A stretch of 64,000 nucleotides of DNA from the NCBI RefSeq assembly GCF_003417465.1, contig NZ_QVMV01000028.1:62001-126000 (forward strand), read 5' to 3'. Made by a program: the position numbers and the translations under genes. This document shows positions 47,056 through 57,101 of the stretch, in pieces. The notes beneath the pieces were generated by a model, which was not told where the DNA came from, searched no databases, and worked only from the letters and a program-made list of their open reading frames with translations. This stretch comes from Wenzhouxiangella sp. 15190 (GTDB lineage Bacteria > Pseudomonadota > Gammaproteobacteria > Xanthomonadales > Wenzhouxiangellaceae). How positions within the stretch are numbered: the stretch's first letter is position 1; every line of letters starts with the position of its first letter.

Positions 47056-48047
47056 CGCCCCCGGATATAGCGGTCGACGGCGGCATTGTGCTCCGCCAGG
47101 GTGTTGGAGAAATGGTGGCTACCGTCTCCGCGGGCGACGAAATACAGGGCCGTACCCTCGGCCGGTCGGGCGGCCGCTTCCAGCGAGGCGCGTCCGGGTA
47201 GCGCGATCGGCGTGGGCGGCAGGCCGTGCCGGGTATAGGTATTCCATGGATGGTCGGTGGTCAGGTGGACCCGGCGCAGTCGACCCGCGAAATCCTCGCC
47301 CAGCCCGTAGACGACGGTGGGATCGGTCTGCAACCGCATGCCTTTCCGGAGTCGTCGCACGAAAACCCCGGCGATACGCGAACGCTCGTCGGGCCGGCCG
47401 GTTTCGCGCTCGATCAGCGAGGCGAGAACGAGTAGTTCATAAGGATCATCCAGGGGCAGGTCATCGTCCCGCTTGCTCCAGGCCGCCTCCAGCGCACGCG
47501 ACATGTCGGCGTACGCCCGTTCGAGCAGTTGCAGGTCGCTCGATCCCCGGACGAAGAAATACGTCTCCGGAAGAAATCGTCCTTCGGCCTCGCAACCACC
47601 GCAGTCAAGATGCTGCATGAGCTCCGCCTCCGTGAGATCGGCCGCAACCTTGCGCAATCTGGAGTCGGCGGTCAGTTCGGAGCGCAATTCGCTGACCGTC
47701 CAACCCTCGACGATGGTGAACCGGTGCTTGCGCACTTGACCCGTGACGATCCTTTCGAGCAATTGCGAAACGCTCATTCCCGGATCGATGCGGTATTCAC
47801 CGGCCTTGAGCACGGGCGATTCCACGCGTCCCAGCAGGCGCCAACGCCAGTCGAAGCGGCTCACCCCCAGCAGCTCCAGCTGTCGCACCATGCCCCGGAA
47901 GCTGGTGCCGCTGTCGAGCCACAGGTTGACCGGACCGTCTTGGGTCAGCGGGCGCTGGCGAAACTGCTGCCAGTCCTGCAGCAGCCAGGCCGCCACGCCG
48001 GCGACGAGCACGGCGATCAGCAGGATCCCGATGATCAGTCTTCGCAT
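47052..48047 (-). CDS. mltG: Endolytic murein transglycosylase MltG
   Basis: Inner-membrane enzyme that cuts nascent glycan strands and sets their length. The chosen start gives 331 aa with a membrane anchor (about residues 3-22), a LysM-like part (TIVEGWTVSELRSEL), the catalytic EAEGRFLPETYFF (Glu), LIERETG and MRLQTDPTVVYGLG ... GLPPTPIALPG. Starting at 48047 overlaps pabC by 13 bases; the frame opens at 48086. Overlaps tmk by four bases. Confidence 0.92.
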   Translation of the reverse strand: MRRLIIGILLIAVLVAGVAAWLLQDWQQFRQRPLTQDGPVNLWLDSGTSFRGMVRQLELLGVSRFDWRWRLLGRVESPVLKAGEYRIDPGMSVSQLLERIVTGQVRKHRFTIVEGWTVSELRSELTADSRLRKVAADLTEAELMQHLDCGGCEAEGRFLPETYFFVRGSSDLQLLERAYADMSRALEAAWSKRDDDLPLDDPYELLVLASLIERETGRPDERSRIAGVFVRRLRKGMRLQTDPTVVYGLGEDFAGRLRRVHLTTDHPWNTYTRHGLPPTPIALPGRASLEAAARPAEGTALYFVARGDGSHHFSNTLAEHNAAVDRYIRGR

Positions 48048-48853
48048 TCGAACAGTTCGTCCCAGAGTCGCTGCCAGCGGCGGCACGTTTCGCTGATCGC
48101 CAGGCTACGATCATCGAGTGTCCGCACGGGCCGGATACCGGCGACCGAGTTTATCACCATGACACTCCCTGACCGTTGCAGGCTCTCGGCATTCAGTTCG
48201 CGGATGGCCAGATCACGGCCGACACGCCCCTGCAACCACTCGAGACCGACGCCCGCCACGCCCGCACCCGCAAGCCGGGGCGTGACCGCCTCGCCATCGA
48301 TGAAGAGTATCAGGTTGCCGGCAATCGCCTCGACCAGGCGGCCGTCGACATCGAACAGTACCGCCTCGTCCACGCCCGCCCGGCGGGCGTGTTCGGCGGC
48401 CAGAACCTGCTCCAGGCGGTTGCCGTGCTTGATGCCGCCCAGCTCCCGCCCTGCCGAAAGACTGACGGGGCTGGTGTGCACGGCGATGCCCCGGGCCCGA
48501 TCCTGAGCGATAGTCGTTGGCCATGATCGGCGCACCAGGATACGGCGCGGCGAGGGTTGCGCCAGCGGTTCATAAGCGCGGCCGCCGCTGCCACGCGTGA
48601 GGGTGATGCGAACGACCGCACGGCGTTGACCTTCAACCAGCCGGGCGCACTCGGAGGCAAGCAACTCGGGATCGGGTTCCGGTATCAACAAGCGCCGGGC
48701 ATCGCGCACCAGGCGCGCCATGTGCAGGTGCCAGAGCGGTGCCCGGCCGGACACGAAGCCAACCGTCTCGAAGAGGTGGTCGCCATAGAGCAGCCCGCGG
48801 TCGTCCAGCGGCACGACATCGCAGGGTTCACCGTTGACCAGCGCCTCAGTCAT
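48035..48853 (-). CDS. pabC: Aminodeoxychorismate lyase
   Basis: PLP enzyme that converts 4-amino-4-deoxychorismate to p-aminobenzoate and pyruvate for folate. The 272-aa fold-type IV protein shows LLYGDHLFETV, the PLP lysine in GGIKHGNRLEQVLA, and the EAIAGNLILF segment. It overlaps pabB by 8 bases and mltG by 13. The partner genes pabB/pabC are adjacent, and pabA is not in the window. Confidence 0.9.
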   Translation of the reverse strand: MTEALVNGEPCDVVPLDDRGLLYGDHLFETVGFVSGRAPLWHLHMARLVRDARRLLIPEPDPELLASECARLVEGQRRAVVRITLTRGSGGRAYEPLAQPSPRRILVRRSWPTTIAQDRARGIAVHTSPVSLSAGRELGGIKHGNRLEQVLAAEHARRAGVDEAVLFDVDGRLVEAIAGNLILFIDGEAVTPRLAGAGVAGVGLEWLQGRVGRDLAIRELNAESLQRSGSVMVINSVAGIRPVRTLDDRSLAISETCRRWQRLWDELFECED

Positions 48854-50179
48854 GACCGATGGCGGCCAGCAGCCCGCGGGCCTTGTCCTCGGTTTCGGCC
48901 AGTTCGGCCGCCGGATCGGAATCGGCCACGATACCCGCGCCGGTGCGGAAGGTAATACGTTTGCCGCCGACCACCATGGAACGGATCAGGATATTGAGGT
49001 CCATGCGACCATCCCGCCCGAGGTAGCCCAACGCGCCCGTATAACAGCCGCGCCCGTGGCGTTCGAGTTCGGCGATGATCTCCATGCAGCGCACCTTGGG
49101 GCAGCCGGTAATGGTGCCGCCCGGGAAGACCGCCCGGATGACGTCCGCGGCCGTGGCCCCCTCGTGCAACAGCCCGCGCACGTTGGAGACGATATGGTGT
49201 ACGTGGGCGTAGGACTCGATCACCATCAGCTCGTCGACCTCGACGCTGCCCACGCGACACACGCGGCCGAGGTCGTTGCGCTCCAGGTCGATCAGCATGA
49301 TGTGTTCGGCACGCTCCTTGGGATGGGACACCAATTCGCTGGTCAGCCTGGTATCAGCTTCGTCGGAATTTCCGCGTGGTCGCGTTCCCGCGATGGGGCG
49401 GGTCTGGACGCGTTCGCCATCGATGCTGACCAGGCGCTCGGGCGAGGAAGAAACCACGGTGCCGCCGGGCAGCCGGGCCAACGCGGCGAAAGGCGCCGGA
49501 TTGGATCCCGCAAGGGCCCGGTAGAGCGAAGCCGGATCGATCGTATCCTCGCCCGTTGCTTCCCATCCACGCGAGAGATTCACCTGGAAGACATCACCGG
49601 CGCGGATGTACTCGCGAATGCGCTCGACCCCGGACTTGAAACGCTCGCCCGGGTCGGCACTCAAGGCCAATTCAGGCGGCGTGGCAAGCTGCAGATCGTC
49701 GCCGTCTCGTAACTGCCCGACTTCGTCCCCCGCCCGTTCCAGTTCCACCCGATCCTCGGCCACCAGCCAGTAGCGCTCTTCCATGTGGTCGTACAACAGG
49801 GCCGAGCGACAGCGCCGGGCCAGGGCCACAGGCAAACCGTCACGGGAGGGCGGAAGACGGAGTCCGGGTTCGATTTCCGCGGCCAGCTCATACCCCAGGT
49901 AGACGAACCAGCCACCGCAAAACGGAAACCGGGGATCGATCGAATCCGTTGCGGCCCGGGACTGGCGGTTGGCCAGCTCAGCCAGAAATCCGGGGCCGGC
50001 GCCAACGTCGGCCTGCTCGAGCACCAGGGGCGCTTCGTCGGCAGCGCGCAACAACATAGACCAGCGTCCGAGCTTGCCGGCCGAAGCCGAACTGGCAAGC
50101 AGGAAAGGCCACCGATCGGGAAACTGTCGGTGAAGGGCGAGCAACGACGCGGGCGCCGTCAGCTCACGCGCCGCACAGG

Positions 50180-50183
<4 letters not shown>
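48846..50183 (-). CDS. pabB: Aminodeoxychorismate synthase component I
   Basis: Forms 4-amino-4-deoxychorismate from chorismate and ammonia. The 445-aa chorismate-binding enzyme has [56 protein letters not shown] and [18 protein letters not shown]. The PIAGT signature and the folate neighbours separate it from TrpE. No glutaminase domain is fused. It overlaps fabF by four bases. Confidence 0.91.
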
Positions 50184-51427
<1,244 letters not shown>

Positions 51428-51451
51428 GTGCGGCTCCGTTGTTCAATGACG

Positions 51452-51488
51452 AGTGATTGTCCGAGCAGACCCACGTTCGACAATCACT
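51452..51488 (-). terminator. Hairpin between acpP and fabF
   Basis: agtgattgtc (51452-51461) and gacaatcact (51479-51488) form a perfect 10-bp stem with a 17-base loop; the stem includes the acpP stop. Likely lowers fabF relative to acpP or protects the acpP message. Confidence 0.5.
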
Positions 51489-51723
51489 TGTCGACGTTGG
51501 CCTTGATGTAGTCGATCGCCTGCTGAACGCTGGTGATCTTCTCGGCCTCTTCATCGGGGATTTCGCACTCGAATTCTTCTTCCAGAGCCATGACCAGTTC
51601 CACCGTATCCAGTGAGTCGGCACCCAGGTCATCGACAAAAGAGGCGCTGGGAGTGACTTCTTCTTCCTTGACGCCGAGCTGTTCGATCACGATTTTCTTG
51701 ACGCGTTCTTCAATGCTGCTCAT
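51484..51723 (-). CDS. acpP: Acyl carrier protein
   Basis: Carries the growing acyl chain on a phosphopantetheine arm. The 79-aa acidic protein begins [18 protein letters not shown] and contains the [12 protein letters not shown] site with the modified Ser. The start at 51723 has GAGGAAA upstream; a longer frame to 51816 is not homologous. Set between fabG and fabF, with its own hairpin after the stop, as is usual for this very highly expressed gene. Confidence 0.97.
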   Translation of the reverse strand: MSSIEERVKKIVIEQLGVKEEEVTPSASFVDDLGADSLDTVELVMALEEEFECEIPDEEAEKITSVQQAIDYIKANVDK

Positions 51724-51841
51724 TGGTGATTTCCTCGTTGATAAGGGTTGCCCAAAGCGGGCACATTGTAGTGAACAAATTCGCTCACTGCCAGTTTTCA
51801 GGTGCCGGAACGACACCCAGTGTGCTCCGGCCCTGACGAAG

Positions 51842-51886
51842 GTTTAAAACAAATAAATCAATAAATTGAAAAATTAAGTTAAAGCT
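51842..51886. other. A/T-rich stretch between fabG and acpP
   Basis: Tandem-like aaataaatc, aataaattg and aaaattaag words in an otherwise GC-rich operon. It may hold the acpP promoter; no arms in inverse orientation were seen, so it is not called a repeat element. Confidence 0.4.
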
Positions 51887-52636
51887 TTATGTCATATACA
51901 TGCCGCCGTTGACATGCAGGGTCTGGCCCGTCAGGTAGCCGCCGGCGTCGCTGGCGAGGAAGCCGACGGCCGCCGCAACGTCCTCAACCGCGCCCAGGCG
52001 ATTGAGCGGAATCGAGTCGGTCAGACGCTCACGCTGCTTCTCGTCGAGTTCGGCCGTCATGTCGGTTTCGATAAAGCCGGGTGCGACGACGTTGGCCGTG
52101 ATGCCGCGGCTCCCCAGTTCATGGGCAACCGAGCGCGAGAATCCGGCCAGGCCCGCCTTGGCGGCCGCATAATTGCTCTGACCCGGGTTGCCGCTGTAGC
52201 CGACCACCGACGAGATACCAATGATGCGGCCGGACTTTTCCTTGAGCATGCCCCTCAGACAGGCGCGCGTCATGCGCATCGCGCCCCTGAGGTTGGTATC
52301 GAGCACCGCATCCCAATCGTCGTCCTTGAGTCGCATCAGCAGTTGATCGCGCGTGATGGCCGCATTATTGACCAGCACCGTCACGGCGCCCGCGCGTTCC
52401 TTGATGGTCGCGACCGTCTCGTTGATGGCATCGGAATCGGTGACGTCGAGCACCAGGCCGCGCCCCTCGCCCAGCCGCTCGGAAATTCGCTCGGCCCCGT
52501 TCGGCGAGGTGGCGGTACCGAACACGTCACCGCCCATGTTCTTGAGCCAGTCGGCCGTCGCCTGACCAATGCCGCGACTGGCGCCGGTAACCAGGACCAC
52601 GCGGCCGTCGATACGATTTGCCGTCTCGGGCGTCAT
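51887..52636 (-). CDS. fabG: 3-oxoacyl-[acyl-carrier-protein] reductase
   Basis: NADPH-dependent short-chain dehydrogenase that reduces 3-ketoacyl-ACP. The 249-aa protein has the cofactor motif VTGASRGIGQA, NNAAITRD, the catalytic Ser in ISSVVGYSGNPGQ with YAAAK, and the FabG end GGYLTGQTLHVNGGMYM. The ATG at 52636 follows AAGGAG and overlaps the fabD stop (TGATG); a GTG one codon earlier is possible. Confidence 0.95.
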   Translation of the reverse strand: MTPETANRIDGRVVLVTGASRGIGQATADWLKNMGGDVFGTATSPNGAERISERLGEGRGLVLDVTDSDAINETVATIKERAGAVTVLVNNAAITRDQLLMRLKDDDWDAVLDTNLRGAMRMTRACLRGMLKEKSGRIIGISSVVGYSGNPGQSNYAAAKAGLAGFSRSVAHELGSRGITANVVAPGFIETDMTAELDEKQRERLTDSIPLNRLGAVEDVAAAVGFLASDAGGYLTGQTLHVNGGMYMT

Positions 52637-53580
52637 CACTGCGACTCCTTGTAATTACTGATCGTTTCCTCGAGGGTATCGGGGTTCTCCAGCGAAACCC
52701 AGCGAGCCTGACGCTCGATGCGACGCCCCAGACCGCAGAGCACTTTTCCCGGCCCGCATTCGGCCAGGTCCATGATACCTGCGTCACGGATCGCCCGCAC
52801 CGATTCGGTCCAGCGTACGGGACTGGTCAGCTGCTGTACGAGCGCGTTTCGTATGCCCTCGGCATCTCCATGCACGGCGACATCGCAATTGTGAATGACC
52901 GGGATGGCCGGCGCGCCAATTTCCGTGTCGGCCAGAATCCTGCGCATGGCCTCGGCCGCCGGCTGCATCAACGGGCTGTGCGAAGGCACACTGACCGGCA
53001 GTTTGACGGCCCGCCGCGCGCCCGCCTCGCTGCATTTGTGAAGCGCGCGCTCCACGGCGGCGGCATGTCCCGCAATCACGATCTGGCCGGGCGAATTGTG
53101 ATTCGCCGGCACCACCACCTGGTCTTCGGCCACTTCACGGCATATGGCGGTAACGACTTCGTCTTCGAGCCCGAGAATGGCGGCCATTGCGCCCACCCCT
53201 TCGGGCACGGCGGCCTGCATCTGTCGACCGCGCTCGGCGACCAGGGCGACGGCAGTGGAAAAATCCAGCGCTCCGGCCACAACCAGTGCCGAATATTCAC
53301 CCAGGCTGTGTCCGGCCAGGCGCGCGGGAACCGGTCCGCCCAGGTCCTGCCAGATCCGCCACACCGCGGTGGCGCCGGTGAGCACGGCCGGCTGGGTGAT
53401 CTCGGTGCGATTGAGCACTTCGTCCGGCCCCTCGCTGACCACCTTCCACAAGTCGGTGTCCAGAACTTCGCCGGCCTCTTCGAACGTCTCCCGAACCCGA
53501 TCGTATCGGTCGGCCAGTGTTTGCAGCATGCCCACCGACTGCGAACCCTGCCCCGGAAACAGCAATGCAAAATCCGTCAT
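52636..53580 (-). CDS. fabD: Malonyl CoA-acyl carrier protein transacylase
   Basis: Transfers malonyl groups from CoA to ACP. The 314-aa enzyme starts ALLFPGQGSQSVGML, has the nucleophile in AGHSLGEYSALV, the catalytic His in PVSVPSHSPLMQPA and GPGKVLCGL at the end. It stands between fabH and fabG with the usual spacing. Confidence 0.95.
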   Translation of the reverse strand: MTDFALLFPGQGSQSVGMLQTLADRYDRVRETFEEAGEVLDTDLWKVVSEGPDEVLNRTEITQPAVLTGATAVWRIWQDLGGPVPARLAGHSLGEYSALVVAGALDFSTAVALVAERGRQMQAAVPEGVGAMAAILGLEDEVVTAICREVAEDQVVVPANHNSPGQIVIAGHAAAVERALHKCSEAGARRAVKLPVSVPSHSPLMQPAAEAMRRILADTEIGAPAIPVIHNCDVAVHGDAEGIRNALVQQLTSPVRWTESVRAIRDAGIMDLAECGPGKVLCGLGRRIERQARWVSLENPDTLEETISNYKESQ

Positions 53581-53636
53581 GCGTCCTCCCCTGGCAATGA
53601 AATGCTATGGAATGAGTGCGGCTAGTGGAAAGGCGA

Positions 53637-54602
53637 TCAGTAGGCGACCAGCGCCGCGCCCCAGGTGAAGCCACCGCCGAAAGCCTCCAGCAGCAGCTTG
53701 TCACCGCGCTGGATGCGCCCGCTGCGAAGTGCTTCGTCCAGAGCCATCGGCACGGAAGCCGCCGAGGTATTGCCGTGGCGATCGACGGTGACCACGACCT
53801 GGTCCATCGACATCTTCAGCTTCTTGGCCGTCGCCTTGATGATGCGCAGATTGGCCTGGTGCGGAATCAGCCAGTCAAGGTCTTCCTTGTCGAGATCGTT
53901 GGCCGCAAGCGTTTCGTCGACAATGCGGCCGAGGGTGTTGACTGCCACCTTGAACACCTCGTTGCCCTTCATCGACACCGAAACGCCACCGCGCTCCTCG
54001 GCCTTGAACCCGCGCGAGACGCCGACATCGACCTTGAGCAAGTCGCTGTAGCCGCCGTTGGCGTGAATATGCGTCGACAGGATGCCCGGGTTCTCGTCGG
54101 CGGTCAGCACCGCCGCGCCCGCCCCGTCGCCGAACAGGACGCAGGTCGAGCGATCGTTCCAGTCGAGCATGCGCGTGAGCGTTTCGGCACCGACAACGAG
54201 CACATTTCGGGCGTTCCCGTTGCGGATGTACTGGTCGGCCACCGACAGTGCATAGATGAAGCCGGAACAGGCTGCATTGATATCGAAGGCGCCGCACTCG
54301 GCCATGCCCATTCGGTGCTGGAGCAGGCAGGCCGTCGACGGAAAGATGACATCCGGCGTCGTCGTACCAACCAGGAGCAGATCGATATCGCCGGGCTTAA
54401 GACCGGCATCCGCCATCGCCTGGCGGGCCGCCATTTCGGCCAGATCACAGGTCGTCTGGTCCTCGGCGGCGACATGCCGCTCTCGGATACCGGTTCGATC
54501 CTGGATCCACTGATCGCTGGTGTCGACCATCTGTTCGAGATCCTTGTTCGTCAGGATCTTCTCGGGCAGATAGCGTCCGGTTCCAATGATGCGAGCGTAC
54601 AT
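53637..54602 (-). CDS. fabH: 3-oxoacyl-[acyl-carrier-protein] synthase III
   Basis: Starts fatty acid synthesis by condensing acetyl-CoA with malonyl-ACP. The 321-aa protein begins [19 protein letters not shown], with the Cys in [12 protein letters not shown], His in IPHQANLRI and Asn in HGNTSAAS. The start at 54602 has AGGGAC upstream; the frame extends to 54737 without homology. Confidence 0.96.
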   Translation of the reverse strand: MYARIIGTGRYLPEKILTNKDLEQMVDTSDQWIQDRTGIRERHVAAEDQTTCDLAEMAARQAMADAGLKPGDIDLLLVGTTTPDVIFPSTACLLQHRMGMAECGAFDINAACSGFIYALSVADQYIRNGNARNVLVVGAETLTRMLDWNDRSTCVLFGDGAGAAVLTADENPGILSTHIHANGGYSDLLKVDVGVSRGFKAEERGGVSVSMKGNEVFKVAVNTLGRIVDETLAANDLDKEDLDWLIPHQANLRIIKATAKKLKMSMDQVVVTVDRHGNTSAASVPMALDEALRSGRIQRGDKLLLEAFGGGFTWGAALVAY

Positions 54603-54627
54603 TGTCGTTATTGTCCCTGCATATCGA

Positions 54628-55629
54628 TCAGTAGCCGGCCCAAAACGCTTGTTCGAGCTCCGGAATGAGGTTGCGGCGGGCTTCCAGCGAGGCCAGGCTG
54701 ATGGCCGATGCGAAGCCGCGTTCGCAGGCACCGCCATGACTCTTGATCACGACACCGCGCACACCCAGAAGCGGGGCCCCATTATGCCGGGAAGGGTCGA
54801 GCTTGTCATACAGGCGTCTGAGCGGTTGCCGGGTCAGCGGCGTACGCCAACCGCCCATTTCCTCGCGCAGACGCCCGAAAAGCAGGCGCACCATGCCTTC
54901 GGCGCTCTTGAGCAACACGTTGCCGGCAAAGCCGTCACAGACAACCAGATCGACCGCTCCGGTGAACACCTGGTCGGCCTCCACGAAGCCCTCGAACACC
55001 AGGTCGGTCTCCGCGTCGATCAACCTGGCGGCCTCGCGAACCACGTCGGGTCCCTTGTTCGCCTCGTGACCGATGTTAAGCAGTCCGATGCGCGGCGAAC
55101 GGCCACGCAGAACGCGCACCGCTGTATGGCCCAGCTGGGCGAACTCGCACAGGCGATGCGCATTGACACCGACGTTTGCGCCCAGATCGAGCACCCACAC
55201 GGGACTGGCCGCTGTCGGCAGCGCCGCCATCAGTACCGGCCGCTCGATGCCTGGCAGCATGCCCAACACCTGTCGCGACAGGGCCATCAGGGCGCCGGTG
55301 TTGCCGGCGCTGACGACCGCTGAGCTCAGGCCGTCGACGACTCGCTCGAGCGCGACCTGCATGCTGCTCCCACCACCGCGGCGAAGCGCCGTGGCCGCGC
55401 CCGCGTCCATCGGCAGCACATGATCGGCGGCCACCAGTTTGATGCGATCGCCCTCGGTCAGCCCGGCCGACTTCAGCGCCTCACGCAGCTGGCGAGGATC
55501 GCCGACCAGATCGACACGCAGCGCGGCATCGTCCTTCAGGGCGTGAGCCACTGCGGCCAGTGCGGTGTCGAGCCCGCCGTCGCCGCTCATCACGTCGACG
55601 GCGACACTGGCAGATTCCTGCGCAGCCAC
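54628..55629 (-). CDS. plsX: Phosphate acyltransferase PlsX
   Basis: Makes acyl-phosphate from acyl-ACP for phospholipid synthesis, at the membrane surface. The 333-aa protein has [46 protein letters not shown] and [15 protein letters not shown], all characteristic. The start is a GTG shortly after rpmF. In this operon it links ribosome protein L32 and the fab genes, as in many bacteria. Confidence 0.94.
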   Translation of the reverse strand: MAAQESASVAVDVMSGDGGLDTALAAVAHALKDDAALRVDLVGDPRQLREALKSAGLTEGDRIKLVAADHVLPMDAGAATALRRGGGSSMQVALERVVDGLSSAVVSAGNTGALMALSRQVLGMLPGIERPVLMAALPTAASPVWVLDLGANVGVNAHRLCEFAQLGHTAVRVLRGRSPRIGLLNIGHEANKGPDVVREAARLIDAETDLVFEGFVEADQVFTGAVDLVVCDGFAGNVLLKSAEGMVRLLFGRLREEMGGWRTPLTRQPLRRLYDKLDPSRHNGAPLLGVRGVVIKSHGGACERGFASAISLASLEARRNLIPELEQAFWAGY

Positions 55630-55646
55630 GATTCAGGTCGGGTCGA

Positions 55647-55859
55647 TCAGCCCTGGGATTCTTCGAGTTCTTCTTCGTCGATTTCGGGGGCCACTTCCAC
55701 GACCTGCCGACCACGGTAGAAGCCTTCGGCGGAGACGTGGTGGCGACGATGGATTTCGCCGGTGGTGGATTCTTCCGACAGCGCCGGACCGCTCAGGCGG
55801 TCATGCGAGCGGCGCATGCCCCGCTTCGACGGGGTCTTTCGATTCTTCTGAACAGCCAT
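55647..55859 (-). CDS. rpmF: 50S ribosomal protein L32
   Basis: A 70-aa ribosomal protein, [20 protein letters not shown] with [18 protein letters not shown]. It is the cysteine-free form without a zinc ribbon, as in E. coli. The C-terminus has an added acidic tail ([10 protein letters not shown]). It lies between yceD and plsX in the standard order. Confidence 0.96.
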   Translation of the reverse strand: MAVQKNRKTPSKRGMRRSHDRLSGPALSEESTTGEIHRRHHVSAEGFYRGRQVVEVAPEIDEEELEESQG

Positions 55860-55878
55860 TGTTCACTACTCCTTGGGG

Positions 55879-56391
55879 TCACTTGTCCTTGTCGCGGTTC
55901 TTGCGCATTTCGTCGGCCAGTTCGGCAAAGGGCCGGTAGGTATCCGACGTCGGCGCCTCTTCCCCCACTCGGGAGGACGCCGGGTCGATCGGCACCAGCG
56001 GCAACCCCAGCAGAACCTCCTCGCCGATGAGGCGAACCAGCTCAACCTTGTTGTCCGGGCACAGCAGCGGCTCGTAGTCCTCGGGCAGCGAATCGGCCGT
56101 TCGGTCGTCGGGCACGATGCCCACCGTCGAACGGCTCTCGATCGGATACTCGAAAACCTTCAGGGTCCGCTGACAGCGAAGCGACACTCGCCCGCTGACA
56201 GCAACCTCTGCCCGAACCTGGCGTTGTTCGTCGTACCCGAATACAATCCGGAACCCGATTTCCGCATCGCCGGGATCGGCTATCATGCCTTCCAGGCGAG
56301 ACAAACGCGCCAACGGGACCGTACCGCTGAATTCCCGCCCGGCGGCTGCCGCCTTGTGCGGGTCGATCCAGTCTGGAAAGTCTCGCGACAT
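55879..56391 (-). CDS. yceD: YceD family (DUF177) protein
   Basis: A 170-aa protein of the DUF177 family, which in bacteria and plastids is linked to 23S rRNA maturation. It has VSGRVSLRCQRTLKVFEYPI, DNKVELVRLIGEEVLLGLPLVP and a C-terminal basic end RKNRDKDK. One Cys is kept from the usual C-x2-C..., with a second in LCPD. It is the first gene of the rpmF-plsX-fab cluster, divergent from maf. Confidence 0.88.
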   Translation of the reverse strand: MSRDFPDWIDPHKAAAAGREFSGTVPLARLSRLEGMIADPGDAEIGFRIVFGYDEQRQVRAEVAVSGRVSLRCQRTLKVFEYPIESRSTVGIVPDDRTADSLPEDYEPLLCPDNKVELVRLIGEEVLLGLPLVPIDPASSRVGEEAPTSDTYRPFAELADEMRKNRDKDK

Positions 56392-56438
56392 AAGCCGCTC
56401 ATTGTACCACTCAAACAGCTTTCACAACACTTTGCGCG

Positions 56439-57029
56439 ATGCCTGAATCTCACTCCCCGCACCCGATCGTGCTCGCCTCCGGCTCCCCCTATCGTGCCGA
56501 ACTGCTCGCCCGGCTCGGACGGGACTTCGAGCAGCTCTCGCCGGATATCGACGAATCTCCCACCGAGGGGGAATGCGGAGAGGCCCTGGCGGGGCGTCTC
56601 GCCGGGTCCAAGGCCGCCACCGTCGCCGGCTACCGCCCCGGAGCAATCGTGATCGGATCCGACCAGGTGGCCGAGTGCCGCGGTCGCCTTCTGGGCAAGC
56701 CCGGCAACCGCGATCGCGCCATCGAGCAGCTGTCGTTTTGCAGCGGTTCGGAAATCATCTTCCACACCGCTGTCGCCGTCCGCCGTGACCATGAGGCATT
56801 CACTGACTCGGTGCCCACCCGTGTCGCAATGCGCTCCCTGCAACGGGACCAGATCGAACGTTACGTCGACGCCGACCGGCCCTTTGACTGCGCCGGCGCC
56901 ATGAAGAGCGAGGCATTGGGAATCAGCCTGGTCGAGTCCATCAACAGCGATGACCCGACCGCACTGGTCGGTTTGCCGCTGACGAGGGTCGTCACGCTGC
57001 TGGCCCGATTGGGTATCGACCTGCCGTGA
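56439..57029 (+). CDS. Maf-family nucleotide pyrophosphatase (YceF type)
   Basis: A 196-aa hydrolase of non-canonical nucleotides. The IVLASGSPYRAELLARLG start, the GSDQVAECRG loop with the catalytic Asp, and the FDCAGAMKSEALGISLVE segment are those of the YceF subfamily, which favours m7GTP. Divergent from yceD, as in E. coli. Confidence 0.9.
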   Translation: MPESHSPHPIVLASGSPYRAELLARLGRDFEQLSPDIDESPTEGECGEALAGRLAGSKAATVAGYRPGAIVIGSDQVAECRGRLLGKPGNRDRAIEQLSFCSGSEIIFHTAVAVRRDHEAFTDSVPTRVAMRSLQRDQIERYVDADRPFDCAGAMKSEALGISLVESINSDDPTALVGLPLTRVVTLLARLGIDLP

Positions 57030-57101
57030 ACCACCGGTAACGCACAAACCCGGGAGCAAGGTGATAAGCTAACCATACGCACCAGAATGGAGTAGTTTCG
57101 G

